From Desulfuromonas sp964536375 (GTDB taxonomy: Bacteria; Desulfobacterota; Desulfuromonadia; Desulfuromonadales; Desulfuromonadaceae): a DNA stretch of 64,000 nucleotides. The stretch covers positions 1 to 64,000 of the forward strand of contig CAZHXF010000001.1 of the NCBI GenBank assembly GCA_964536375.1, given 5' to 3'. Shown in pieces: positions 42,378 to 51,519 of this stretch (positions are counted from its first letter, which is position 1; every line of letters starts with the position of its first letter). The notes beneath the pieces were generated by a model. That model ran no database searches and was not told the DNA's origin. It saw nothing but the letters and a program-made list of their open reading frames with translations. The position numbers and the translations under genes are program-made.

Positions 42378-45056
42378 ATGGATGGAATAATGCAGATAAA
42401 TGAGCTTGTAGCCAGTAGCCAGAAAACGTTGCGTGATTTGTGTGATGATTTGATGGGACTGGTGGGTGAAGAGTTTTTTTTCGTCCTGATGACCAAACTA
42501 GCCACAATAGCTGGTGCCGATTACGCTTTTATCGGTCAATTCCTGCCCGATAATCCAGATATCGTGCGTACCGTTGCAGTATATGCCGATGGTCATAATG
42601 TCGATAATATGGATTTCTCGATAAAAAATACCCCCTGCGCTGTGGTGGTTAAGGAAGGGTTTGTCCATTTCCCGCACAGTGTTATCGAGCTGTTTCCCCT
42701 CGACCATCTGGCAATTCAGATGGAGGTGGACAGCTACGTTGGTATTCCTCTGAAAGATTCTCACGGTACCGTTATTGGTCCCTTGGCAGTGTTCAGCCGT
42801 AAGCCTCTCCAAAACCTGGCGATGATTGAAACTGCGCTACATATGTTTGCCCTACGAGCTTCGGCCGAGTTGGAGCGCCTCTTTATTGCTGCCCAGAGAC
42901 AGGAAGAACTGCACTTTTTGCAGAGTCTGCTGGATGCTATTCCCAATCCTGTTTTTTACAAAAGCCTATCCGGGGAATATCTCGGTTGCAACAAAAGTTA
43001 CGAACAGTTGTTGGGCATTAACCGCCAGGCACTGGTGGGACATCAAGTGGATGAGTTGATGCCAACCACGCGTGCAGAACTTGCCAAAGCAGAGGATAAA
43101 AGGGTGTTCTCCTCGGGTAAAGACAGCACCTATGCCAATGAGATTGTCTGTGCCGATGGGCGCGCTCTGCAGGTGTTGTTTAATAAGGCACCATTTTACA
43201 GCAGTGGTGGTGACATAACTGGTCTGGTTGGAACCATACAGGACATAACCTCTCTGAAACAAATAGAATCAGCGATGCAGGGGTTGATGGAGAGTACCGT
43301 TGGTTTTACCGGTGCCGAATGCTATCACCGCGTAGCACAGGAGCTGTGCAGTTGGTTCGATGCTGATTGCGCCATTGTTGGTCAATTGGTGGGTAATGGT
43401 ATGATTTCATCATTGGCTATTGTGCACGATGGTGTGTTGATGGTTGGCAAAACGTTTCCCATAGCAGACACTCCGTGCGAAAAAGTGGTTGGCGATGGAG
43501 TTTGCCTGTTTTCCGATGGTCTGCTTGAGCATTTCCCGAACAGCGAATTGGTAATCAGTATGCAGGCTCAGGGGTATGTGGGTACGCCGGTACGCAATCA
43601 TCAAGGAACTATTGTCGGGGTTCTTAGCGTACTTTCGCGCCAACCAATCAAGAGGATGGAGCGGGCTAAAGACGTGTTGGCGATAATGGCAGCGCGTATC
43701 AGTGCCGAACTGGATCGCGAACAATCAGAGCGGCTTCTGCGAGAGAATGAGAGCCACCTTGAATTTCTGGCTTATCACGATGTGCTGACTGAATTGCCCA
43801 ATCGCCAGTTGTTTCGTGACCGTTTGCAGCATGCTATCTCTATGGCGCGTTTGGCGGGTACTCAGGTAGCCGTGTTGTTTCTTGATCTTGATCGCTTCAA
43901 AAAAATCAATGATTCACTCGGACATGAGTTTGGTGATCAGCTGTTGTGCGAGGTGGCACGGCGCTTGAGGTTCTGTGCCCGCGATGTCGATACTGTGGCA
44001 CGCCTCAGTGGCGACGAGTTCTCTATGATAATTGATCAGATAACCAGTATTGAAAATGTCATCATTGTTGCCGAGGAGATACGCAAAGCATTATCCGAGG
44101 TAATAGATGTAGAAAACTATAAATTGTTTGTTACTGCCAGTATCGGGATTAGTTTGTACCCGCGTGACGGTGACACAGTGGTAGCATTACTTAAGGGTGC
44201 TGATGCCGCCATGTTTAATGCTAAGGATTTGGGTCGCGATAATTATCGTTTCTATACTGCCGGACTAAATGAGCGTGCCGGTGAGTTGTTGATGCTGGAA
44301 GGGGCACTGCGTGAAGCAGTCGATCAGAATAGACTGGTAGTGCATTATCAGCCACAGGTGGACCTGGTCACTGGGGCAATTGTCGGTGTGGAGGCGCTGG
44401 TGCGTTGGTTGCACCCAGATCAGGGGATGGTATCACCGGCTGATTTTATACCCTTAGCGGAAGAGACTGGTTTGATAGTTCCCATTGGTGAATGGGTGCT
44501 ACGTCAGGCATGCGTTCAGGGTCGAGTGTGGCAGCGGTTAGGTTATAAAAAAATCAATGTCTCGGTAAACATGTCGGCTCGCCAGTTTAGCCAAAAAAAT
44601 GTAGTAGAGATGATCGAAAAAATACTGTGTGATACCGATTTCCCCGCCGACTGTCTTGATTTGGAAATAACCGAAAGCGTGTTGATGAACGATGTTGATG
44701 CAGCGATAGCGACCATGGAGCAACTTGCCAGCTTGGGTGTTAAGCTCTCTATAGATGATTTTGGTACCGGTTTCTCGTCGTTGGCCTACCTGAAACGCTT
44801 TCCTATCAATACCTTGAAAATTGATAAATCCTTTGTTGATGATATAGTTACCGATCCTAATGATGCGGCAATCGCCACCACAATTATTGATTTGGCGCGC
44901 AACATGAATCTGAGTGTTATTGCGGAGGGAATTGAAACCGAAGGTCAACGAAATTATCTGCAATCACATGGTTGTCGGTTGGGACAGGGATATCTGTTCA
45001 GTCGGCCGCAACCAGCCGAAGAGGTTGTAAAACAATTTGAGCGTAAAACGCGCTGA
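42378..45056 (+). CDS. GAF-PAS-GAF-GGDEF-EAL signalling protein
   Basis: 892 residues. A first GAF domain (about 20-170), a PAS domain (about 185-300, LLDAIPNPVFYKSLSGEYLGCNKS, quoted in part), a second GAF domain (about 305-455) and then GGDEF and EAL. The GGDEF motif is SGDEF (ARLSGDEFSMII), one residue from consensus; the EAL motif GVEALVRW and the later ESVLMNDVD and DDFGTGFSSLAYLK are intact. Phosphodiesterase activity on c-di-GMP is likely, cyclase activity uncertain. No membrane segment is seen, so it is cytoplasmic. The ATG at 42390 (residue 5) may be the true start. The next gene starts 5 bases later. Confidence 0.92.
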   Translation: MDGIMQINELVASSQKTLRDLCDDLMGLVGEEFFFVLMTKLATIAGADYAFIGQFLPDNPDIVRTVAVYADGHNVDNMDFSIKNTPCAVVVKEGFVHFPHSVIELFPLDHLAIQMEVDSYVGIPLKDSHGTVIGPLAVFSRKPLQNLAMIETALHMFALRASAELERLFIAAQRQEELHFLQSLLDAIPNPVFYKSLSGEYLGCNKSYEQLLGINRQALVGHQVDELMPTTRAELAKAEDKRVFSSGKDSTYANEIVCADGRALQVLFNKAPFYSSGGDITGLVGTIQDITSLKQIESAMQGLMESTVGFTGAECYHRVAQELCSWFDADCAIVGQLVGNGMISSLAIVHDGVLMVGKTFPIADTPCEKVVGDGVCLFSDGLLEHFPNSELVISMQAQGYVGTPVRNHQGTIVGVLSVLSRQPIKRMERAKDVLAIMAARISAELDREQSERLLRENESHLEFLAYHDVLTELPNRQLFRDRLQHAISMARLAGTQVAVLFLDLDRFKKINDSLGHEFGDQLLCEVARRLRFCARDVDTVARLSGDEFSMIIDQITSIENVIIVAEEIRKALSEVIDVENYKLFVTASIGISLYPRDGDTVVALLKGADAAMFNAKDLGRDNYRFYTAGLNERAGELLMLEGALREAVDQNRLVVHYQPQVDLVTGAIVGVEALVRWLHPDQGMVSPADFIPLAEETGLIVPIGEWVLRQACVQGRVWQRLGYKKINVSVNMSARQFSQKNVVEMIEKILCDTDFPADCLDLEITESVLMNDVDAAIATMEQLASLGVKLSIDDFGTGFSSLAYLKRFPINTLKIDKSFVDDIVTDPNDAAIATTIIDLARNMNLSVIAEGIETEGQRNYLQSHGCRLGQGYLFSRPQPAEEVVKQFERKTR

Positions 45057-45061
45057 AGCGG

Positions 45062-45715
45062 ATGGTGTTTGATACAGTTAACCAATACCATCAACTGCTA
45101 CACCGTGTAGACGCGTGGTTTGATCAATGTCTTGTTGCGGCACCGCAACATATAGCTTGCACTAAGGGGTGTAGCGCTTGTTGCCGTGGTCTGTTTGATA
45201 TTACCCTGTTGGATGCTTATCTTGTGCAAGTAGGTTTCCAGCGCCTGTCTCCCGAGCAGCACAGTGAAGCAATGGAGCGTGCGCATGGGCGGCTGTCCCA
45301 ATTGCAATTGCAATGGCCAGACCTGCAACCCCCGTATATCCTTAACGCTTTACCTCATCAGCAATGGTTAGAAATGCCGGAAGATGATCTGACGCCATGT
45401 CCATTGTTAGGTCCTGACGGGCTGTGTTTGATATACGACTATCGTCCTCTTACCTGTCGCCTGCACGGTGTTCCTCATGTCGACATTAGTGGCGAGATTT
45501 TTTGTGACAGCTACTGCACATTAAATTTTGTCGCTGTTGATCCGTTTACAATCAATGAGCTGCGCGCACCATTTAGCCAGTTTTTCCAGCAGGAAGTTGA
45601 ATTGCTCAGCCGCTTTAGTCAGCAGTTGTTTGGGCGCAGCCACACAGAACTTGATACCTTTATCCCTTTGGCACTGCTGATAGATTTTACTGCACTGGAT
45701 CATATTGAGTTGTAG
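45062..45715 (+). CDS. YkgJ-family cysteine-cluster protein
   Basis: 217 residues. CTKGCSACCRGLFDITLLDA (CxxxCxxCC) near residue 30 and a second set in CPLLGPDGLCLIYDYRPLTCRLHG, then CDSYC, are the signature of the YkgJ/UPF0153 iron- or zinc-chelating family. Its function is unknown. It is 5 bases after the GGDEF-EAL gene and may be translated with it. It converges with the next gene on the minus strand; the 61-base gap shows no clear terminator. Confidence 0.85.
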   Translation: MVFDTVNQYHQLLHRVDAWFDQCLVAAPQHIACTKGCSACCRGLFDITLLDAYLVQVGFQRLSPEQHSEAMERAHGRLSQLQLQWPDLQPPYILNALPHQQWLEMPEDDLTPCPLLGPDGLCLIYDYRPLTCRLHGVPHVDISGEIFCDSYCTLNFVAVDPFTINELRAPFSQFFQQEVELLSRFSQQLFGRSHTELDTFIPLALLIDFTALDHIEL

Positions 45716-45776
45716 TTAGACGAGTGGTAACAGAGATGCTGTGCTTTAGCGGGTGGTTGTGTCTGAAATGTTGATT

Positions 45777-46682
45777 TTAGCCGTTGGTTTTCACCACGAT
45801 GTTGCGACCACAGTTCTTGGCTCCATAGAGGGCATTATCCGCTTTTCTGAGTAAATCCTCCAAGCTTTTATCGCTAGCACCAAGGCTGGCAACACCGAGA
45901 CTGATAGTGCAGGAGTAGCTTGTCCCATTAAACTCAAAGGGGTGGTCACAAATAGCGCGACGCAACTGTTCAGCTACCTTAAAGGCAGCTTGGTGTGGTG
46001 TTTCAGTTAGTAGGCAGCAAAATTCATCGCCACCGTAGCGGATAAGGAAATCAGTTTTGCGTATATTGGCGCTGATGCGTCGGGTGATATCTTTCAGCGT
46101 GGCATCGCCACATTGGTGACCATAGTTGTCATTGATGTTTTTGAAATGATCGACATCAATCATCAATAAACTTAGCTGACATTTGAAGCGGTTGCAGCGT
46201 TCTATCTCTTTGAGGAGCTGGTTTTCCATGAAATTGCGATTATAAACACCAGTAAGATAGTCAACTTGGTTGATGCGTACCAGTTTCTTCTGATATGACA
46301 CCATGTCGCTGACATCCTGTACCGACAAGTACAGTCCATCAATCTTACCTTGCTCATTGCGTATCGGCCCCATGGTGCAGGTCTGTTGCATGAATTCAAA
46401 CTCATGTGCACGTGAACCAGGCGCTGGCATGGGAAAGAGATACTGGTGCAGTTTCTGGGAAAAAAAACCGAAATTGCCAAAAGCTAGCACTGCACGGCAG
46501 TTGCGCAAGAAATGTGCTCGTTCTAGTTGCGGATAAACCGCAAATAGATTTTTGCCGACAATATCATCTGCGCCAATGCCGCTGTGCAGTGACATCCAGC
46601 GATTCCAGTATTTCACCGTCATGTCTTTATTTAGGACGACTAAACCCGTATTTATGGTTTCAAAAATCTGACCGAAAATCAC
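45777..46682 (-). CDS. PAS-GGDEF diguanylate cyclase
   Basis: About 301 residues. An N-terminal PAS domain (VIFGQIFETINTGLVVLNKD at the start; TMGPIRNEQGKIDGLYLSVQDVSD) is followed by an active GGDEF domain (IRYGGDEFCCLL) with Lys-Thr-Asp where an RxxD I-site would be (NIRKTDFLIR). The GTG at 46682 overlaps the stop of the CheC-like gene by 4 bases (GTGA) and has GGAG upstream; a longer frame from 46724 would overlap that gene by 46 bases. It is the last gene of a three-gene signalling unit. Confidence 0.88.
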   Translation of the reverse strand: MIFGQIFETINTGLVVLNKDMTVKYWNRWMSLHSGIGADDIVGKNLFAVYPQLERAHFLRNCRAVLAFGNFGFFSQKLHQYLFPMPAPGSRAHEFEFMQQTCTMGPIRNEQGKIDGLYLSVQDVSDMVSYQKKLVRINQVDYLTGVYNRNFMENQLLKEIERCNRFKCQLSLLMIDVDHFKNINDNYGHQCGDATLKDITRRISANIRKTDFLIRYGGDEFCCLLTETPHQAAFKVAEQLRRAICDHPFEFNGTSYSCTISLGVASLGASDKSLEDLLRKADNALYGAKNCGRNIVVKTNG

Positions 46683-47326
46683 TCGAATGACTCCAGAAAG
46701 GCAATGAGCGCTTTTTTTAGCCAATCAATGGAGCTTTGATTAGCAATCAAAAATAGATAACCCTCTACATTTTGTTGTTCAAAGCGGAACATGGTGCGGA
46801 TGGATATGGCAAAGTTTTCAGCTGGGACAGGGGACTCGCAGTTCTCAAGATTGAGATTCTTGGCGGTAATGTGTGGAGGATCGTAAGCCACAACATCATT
46901 AAGTAACTCCGCAATTTTACCGATGCAGGCCCCGATAAGGATATTCCCTACTTCGAGGAGAGTTTCTGTCTCCAATGTGTCAATGTCAATGTCTATGTCC
47001 TGACTGTTTGACTCCTGATCCTGAGTAAATAGATGTAATAGCTCCTTTTCTGCGCCGGCTGGAAAAACCAAAAGTGCCTGCCCGGAAAATTTACCCAGAA
47101 AACTCTGTTCAATAATGTTAACTGTCGTCGCCGGTTTTAGCTCCTTACATAGATAGTCTGGCAGGTCAGACCCCTTTAGGACCTTAATGTCCGGCACGCT
47201 CAGCACCACAAAGATATCGATAACTTCTGCTAGTTCAGCCGATGCCTGACCAAAGGCAATATTCATCACCTCTTGCAGGATGTCTTTTTCTTCATCGGCA
47301 AATAGCGGTTGTATATCGCCACTCAT
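46679..47326 (-). CDS. CheC/FliY-like phosphatase
   Basis: 215 residues. Two copies of the CheC motif ExxNxxx...P are seen: LQEVMNIAFGQASAELAEVI with Pro 25 residues after the Glu, and LLEVGNILIGACIGKIAELL followed by DPP. This layout dephosphorylates CheY~P in known proteins. Between them is a short acidic stretch with DIDIDID. The start ATG overlaps the response regulator stop (ATGA, 47323-47326). It probably acts on that response regulator. No chemotaxis kinase is nearby. Confidence 0.85.
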   Translation of the reverse strand: MSGDIQPLFADEEKDILQEVMNIAFGQASAELAEVIDIFVVLSVPDIKVLKGSDLPDYLCKELKPATTVNIIEQSFLGKFSGQALLVFPAGAEKELLHLFTQDQESNSQDIDIDIDTLETETLLEVGNILIGACIGKIAELLNDVVAYDPPHITAKNLNLENCESPVPAENFAISIRTMFRFEQQNVEGYLFLIANQSSIDWLKKALIAFLESFE

Positions 47327-47709
47327 GCTTTATTTTGTCCTTCCATGGCGCTGGTTGCCAGTTGCAATGCTTCTGACACACTGGCTTTTGACGGTGGTTT
47401 TTTTATAGTGTGTAAAGCACCCATGGTGCTCACTTTACGGAGAACTTTCTCTTGAACATCTGCGGTGGCGACAATGACTATCGCTTGAGGATCGTGCTTT
47501 TTGATGGTGGACAACGCTGTAAAACCATCCATAACCGGCATGGTTAAATCCATAAAAGTAAGATCTGGCTTATGTAAGAGAAATTTCTCTACCCCCTCTT
47601 TACCGTTATTGGCCTCATAGATAATCAGACCGTGATCTGGCGGCAGACATTTTTTCATAATCATGCGCGCAACGGGAGAGTCATCAACAATCAGTATACT
47701 TTTAAGCAT
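47323..47709 (-). CDS. CheY-like response regulator
   Basis: 128 residues, a lone receiver domain. ILIVDDSPVAR carries the acidic pair, TFMDLTMPVMDG the phosphorylated Asp near residue 53, and IKKPPS the conserved Lys. There is no output domain. It is the first of three coupled genes with the CheC-like phosphatase and the PAS-GGDEF cyclase. Its partner histidine kinase is not in the window. Confidence 0.92.
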   Translation of the reverse strand: MLKSILIVDDSPVARMIMKKCLPPDHGLIIYEANNGKEGVEKFLLHKPDLTFMDLTMPVMDGFTALSTIKKHDPQAIVIVATADVQEKVLRKVSTMGALHTIKKPPSKASVSEALQLATSAMEGQNKA

Positions 47710-47811
47710 ATGATTTATACCCCATAAGAGGGTTAGAAAAAGAAGGTTAAATCAGGTGGTTACGTTTATAGTATAGCATTTAGCGCTAAATAAACCATCA
47801 ATTTATATTAA

Positions 47812-47838
47812 TAAAAAACCCGCTTGCTTGGCGGGCTT
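47812..47838 (-). terminator. rho-independent terminator after tRNA-Sec
   Basis: On the minus strand, CCCGC pairs with GCGGG (47831-47835 with 47819-47823) around a 7-base loop, then six T residues (47813-47818). It lies 33 bases past the 3' end of tRNA-Sec and separates it from the response regulator gene. Confidence 0.8.
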
Positions 47839-47871
47839 AGTGGTCTTTGTTGAATGCCCTTGGACTATATT

Positions 47872-47967
47872 TGGCGGGAGCAGATGGGAATTGAACCCAC
47901 CGGGGACGGGATGCGCCCCCCATCGGCTTTGAAGACCGTGAGCGCCACCAGGCTGCTAACTACTCCC
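47872..47967 (-). tRNA. selC: tRNA-Sec (UCA)
   Basis: 96 bases including an encoded CCA. The 8-bp acceptor stem GGGAGTAG/CTGCTCCC, the long variable arm and the anticodon TCA in GTCTTCAAAGC are diagnostic for selenocysteine tRNA. GGTTCAATTCC is the T-loop. It is the cognate adaptor for selA and selB in this window and lies between the signalling trio and yedF. Confidence 0.95.
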
Positions 47968-48068
47968 TCAAATAGATAAATATTGTGAACCTATATAGCA
48001 GTTTGGTCAGGTTGGTTCAAGTTTTTTGTAACGGCTGGTATTGCTATACAGATATTTGCTGTTTGCTT

Positions 48069-48665
48069 TTATGGCTGAATAATCCGCCCCGCCTGTTGCA
48101 TGACCTCAACTGTTTCCAGCATGTTAGATGCCTGCCCGATTTTTAGTTGTTGCTGCAACCCGAAAAATTCCAGACATAAACCGCAGGAGCAGATAGTCAC
48201 CCCGGCATCAGCCAGGAATTGCAGAGGTTCGAGCACTGTAGAATCTGAACAGGTTAGTTTGACGCCGCTGTTGACAAACATGATGGTGCTGGGGCGTTCT
48301 TGACATTGCGCCAGAGTGAAAATGAAATTACGCATTAACACTTCGCCCAGCTCATCGCTACCCTTGCCCATGCAGTTGCTGGCTATATACACGATAGTGT
48401 TACCGCTAATCTGAGTGGTTGGTGCTGTCTCTTTTGCTGGCTCGTTTTCCTGAGCCATGGGGGTGAGCAGTAGAGTTATGTCGGTTCCGCTAATTGTAAC
48501 TTGAACACTGAAACCCTCTTTGGTCGCTAGGCGTGAAACATTGGCTTGGGCGATATCGTTGGAGACCAGCACTGTCAGTTCGCTGTCTGGGTGTGCCAGT
48601 AATTGTTTGCGGGTCTCTAGCACTGGGCGCGGACACAGCATGCCGCGGCAATCAATGATATTCAT
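48069..48665 (-). CDS. yedF: selenium metabolism protein YedF
   Basis: 198 residues. The N-terminal TusA/SirA-like domain has IIDCRGMLCPRPVLETRK, with the CP motif of sulfur carriers. The C-terminal DsrE-like domain includes GVTICSCGLCLEFFGL. This two-domain layout is the YedF family (TIGR03527), which co-occurs with the selenocysteine pathway and is thought to handle selenium or sulfur. All visible active-site positions are cysteine; no in-frame UGA is seen. It lies just upstream of tRNA-Sec on the same strand. Confidence 0.92.
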   Translation of the reverse strand: MNIIDCRGMLCPRPVLETRKQLLAHPDSELTVLVSNDIAQANVSRLATKEGFSVQVTISGTDITLLLTPMAQENEPAKETAPTTQISGNTIVYIASNCMGKGSDELGEVLMRNFIFTLAQCQERPSTIMFVNSGVKLTCSDSTVLEPLQFLADAGVTICSCGLCLEFFGLQQQLKIGQASNMLETVEVMQQAGRIIQP

Positions 48666-48715
48666 AGTGGGGTTTATCCTTTTACTTTACATTGAAAGTT
48701 CAAGTTGAAACTGGT

Positions 48716-50113
48716 TTATTCTCCAACCTTGGTCAACAGTACTACTGATTCTACGTGTGGCGTTTGGGGAAACATGTCTACCGGTTGTAGCTGCTGCACT
48801 TGATAGCCTTTCTGGCTGAGGAGATCAAGGTCTCGCGCCAGACTTGTCGGGTTGCAGGAAACGTAAATTAAACGTAACGGCTCCAATTGCGCTAGAGTGT
48901 CAAGGACCTCTTCGCTACACCCGCTGCGCGGTGGATTTACAACAGCGGCAGTCAGCTGGGGCAGGGTTTGTTGCATATTTTGCAGGGTCTCGGTGGCGTC
49001 TCCGGCAATAAAACGACAATTGTGCAGATGGTTTAGCTCCGCCGCAGCTTTGGCGTTAGAGATGGCCTCAGGATTAATCTCCACCCCGATGATTTGGGCT
49101 CCGCTTTTGGCTAGATGCATGGCTATGCCGCCTACGCCGCAGTATAAATCTAGGGCACAATCATGTTTTTCCAGAGCCGCCCACTCGGTAACCAGGTGGT
49201 AAATTTTTGCCGCCTGAACATGGTTTACTTGAAAAAATGAACTCGGGGACAGGCGTAAGCGCACATCGCCGATGGTATCAATCAGATCGATAGCGCCGAT
49301 GATGCGTACTGTGGTGGGACCAAAAACTACGTTACCCGATGAGCCGTTGATGTTCTGATGGATGCCGACAATCTCAGGCACCTTTTTCTTTAGCCATTTG
49401 GCCAGATGAGTCATCTCGCGGTAGTTGCGTTGGGCACATACCAGGGTAACCAGAACTTTATTACTGGTGGGGCTGACGCGCACCGCTACATAGCGTAACA
49501 GCCCACGCTGGGTGATTGGATTGTAGACGTAAACATCCTGGTTTTCTATCTCCTCGCGTAAAGCTTGAATTACTTTATTTATGAGCGGATGTTGTTGCGG
49601 GCAATTACCGATATCTACTACGTCATGGGTGCCACGCCGGTACAGACCGATAGCCGCCTTGCCGCGGTTTTTGGCGATGGATAGCTTGGCCGTGGTGCGG
49701 TAGCCAAAGGTCTGGGGTGCCGCGAAAACCGTGTTGGGTTTCAGCTGGTTTAGTCTGGAATAGGTGCGCAACTCAGTGGTGATCAGTTGTTCTTTGTATT
49801 TAAGTTGTTGCGGATAGCCCATGTGGATCAGTGGGCAGCCTGGGCACTCGCTGGCTAAGGAACATCCGGGAATGACGCGCTGGGCGCTCTTGGTGACTAA
49901 CTTGACCAGCCGCCCGATGCTGCGGTGTTGCCCCTGATGCTCGATGGCAATTTTTACCTCCTCAGTGGGCAATGTGCCGGCAACGAGCAGTTCTTTGTTC
50001 TCGTGCCTAGTGACCCCAATCCCGTCGCTATTGATGTAGTTGATGGTGACGGTGGCAGTTTCTGTGACCTGCCTATGGGGTTTTTTGCTGCTGCGTTGTG
50101 GTGCTTTAGCCAT
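48716..50113 (-). CDS. rlmD: RlmD/RumA-family 23S rRNA (uracil-5-)-methyltransferase
   Basis: About 465 residues. An N-terminal TRAM domain (VTINYINSDGIGV) precedes iron-sulfur cysteines (CSLASECPGCPL). The SAM motif LDLYCGVGGIAMHLAKSG and PPRSGCSEEVLD follow, and the catalytic Cys is in YVSCNPTSLARDL. This fits RlmD/RumA, which methylates uridine in 23S rRNA; RlmCD-like paralogues differ little, so the exact site is uncertain. The ATG at 50113 has AGGA upstream; an ATG at 50158 is also in frame and gives 480 residues. Confidence 0.88.
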   Translation of the reverse strand: MAKAPQRSSKKPHRQVTETATVTINYINSDGIGVTRHENKELLVAGTLPTEEVKIAIEHQGQHRSIGRLVKLVTKSAQRVIPGCSLASECPGCPLIHMGYPQQLKYKEQLITTELRTYSRLNQLKPNTVFAAPQTFGYRTTAKLSIAKNRGKAAIGLYRRGTHDVVDIGNCPQQHPLINKVIQALREEIENQDVYVYNPITQRGLLRYVAVRVSPTSNKVLVTLVCAQRNYREMTHLAKWLKKKVPEIVGIHQNINGSSGNVVFGPTTVRIIGAIDLIDTIGDVRLRLSPSSFFQVNHVQAAKIYHLVTEWAALEKHDCALDLYCGVGGIAMHLAKSGAQIIGVEINPEAISNAKAAAELNHLHNCRFIAGDATETLQNMQQTLPQLTAAVVNPPRSGCSEEVLDTLAQLEPLRLIYVSCNPTSLARDLDLLSQKGYQVQQLQPVDMFPQTPHVESVVLLTKVGE

Positions 50114-50260
50114 TTTTTTAATCCTAAAACGCTGAAGGTTGGTTGTTTCCAGCGACATTAACCGCTTGACTGGTTGCTGTCAATAATCGTTATGGTTGCT
50201 TGCAGCATTATGCTGAGCTATCATCACCGTTCACAGTTAAATAATTTGTTTATTGAGAAA

Positions 50261-50380
50261 CTTGCAAAAGTTGTCATCTTGGTGAAAACGGGGAGCTGTC
50301 TTTTTTGATGAACCCAGCAAACCTCGGGATTCCCGCTTGCGCGAGCATGACGATTACTGGATTTTAAAGAGTTTTGCAAG
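50261..50380. repeat. short inverted-repeat element
   Basis: CTTGCAAAA (50261-50269) and TTTTGCAAG (50372-50380) enclose a core with TTCCCGCTTGCGCGAGCATGACG, which matches the core at about 6062-6084. This is a MITE- or REP-like element in the rlmD-ispG intergenic region (50114-50426), which holds no gene. Confidence 0.5.
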
Positions 50381-50426
50381 AGGCTATATCTTTTTTGCAT
50401 TGATCAACTTTATATAAGAGGAAATT

Positions 50427-51497
50427 ATGGAATATACCCGTCGCCAGACACGAAGTGTACAATTGGGATCGATGCAGGTTGGTGGTACTGCGCCCATAAG
50501 TGTCCAATCTATGTGTAATACCGATACCCGCGATGTTAATGCTACCTTGGCTCAGATTCAGGCTTTGGCAGGTGCCGGTTGTGAAATTGTCCGCTGCGCT
50601 GTGCCTGATGAAGAGGCTGCTGCTGCTTTAAAGCAGATTGTCGCCGGTTGCCCGATGCCGATGGTAGCAGATATTCACTTTGACTATCGTTTGGCATTGC
50701 AAGCTCTGGATAGTGGGGTGGATTGTCTGCGTATTAATCCGGGAAATATCGGCGCTAGCTGGAAGGTTGCCGAGGTGGTGGTGGCATGCAAGGAGCGTCA
50801 GATCCCGATCCGTATCGGGGTCAATGGCGGCTCGCTGGAGAAGGAGCTGTTGGAGAAATATGGTCATGCTACGGCGCAGGCAATGGTTGACAGTGCCATG
50901 GGGCATATCCGTATTCTAGAGGATTTAGGCTACGAACACATGAAGGTCAGCCTCAAGGCTTCGGATGTGCGGCGCACGGTAGCGGCTTATCGTCTACTGG
51001 CGCAGCAGGTTGATTATCCCTTGCATGTCGGCGTTACCGAGGCTGGAACCACTTGGGCGGGCTCAATTAAAAGTGCCGTTGGTCTCGGGGCTCTACTTTA
51101 TGATGGTATTGGTGATACCTTGCGTGTGTCTTTAACCGGTGATCCGGTTGAGGAGGTGCGGGTTGGTTGGCAGATATTAAAAGCGTTGGAGCTGCGTCAG
51201 CATGGACCGGTGTTTATTAGTTGCCCAACCTGCGGCCGTTGCCAGATTGATCTTATCTCGGTAGCCGAAGAGGTTGAACAGCGCTTGAACAACCTGAGCG
51301 CTCCACTGACAATTGCGGTAATGGGCTGCGTAGTTAACGGTCCAGGTGAAGCACGCGAGGCCGATCTGGGTATAGCTGGTGGCAAGGATATGGGGCTGCT
51401 GTTCCGCAAGGGAGAAATAATTCAACGTTTGCCTCAGTCCGAGTTGGCTGATGCTTTGGTAGCTGAGGCTGTCAAAATGGCTGCTGAACTTGCTTAG
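50427..51497 (+). CDS. ispG: (E)-4-hydroxy-3-methylbut-2-enyl diphosphate synthase
   Basis: 356 residues. It acts in the non-mevalonate isoprenoid route, using a [4Fe-4S] cluster. SVQSMCNTDTRD is near the start, INPGNIGASWK follows, and the cluster cysteines are in SCPTCGRCQIDL and MGCVVNGPGEA. The length is that of the bacterial enzyme. AGAGGA precedes the ATG. It stands as a single plus-strand gene between two minus-strand genes. Confidence 0.96.
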   Translation: MEYTRRQTRSVQLGSMQVGGTAPISVQSMCNTDTRDVNATLAQIQALAGAGCEIVRCAVPDEEAAAALKQIVAGCPMPMVADIHFDYRLALQALDSGVDCLRINPGNIGASWKVAEVVVACKERQIPIRIGVNGGSLEKELLEKYGHATAQAMVDSAMGHIRILEDLGYEHMKVSLKASDVRRTVAAYRLLAQQVDYPLHVGVTEAGTTWAGSIKSAVGLGALLYDGIGDTLRVSLTGDPVEEVRVGWQILKALELRQHGPVFISCPTCGRCQIDLISVAEEVEQRLNNLSAPLTIAVMGCVVNGPGEAREADLGIAGGKDMGLLFRKGEIIQRLPQSELADALVAEAVKMAAELA

Positions 51498-51519
51498 TGC
51501 AGACTTGCTGCTCGGTTAA

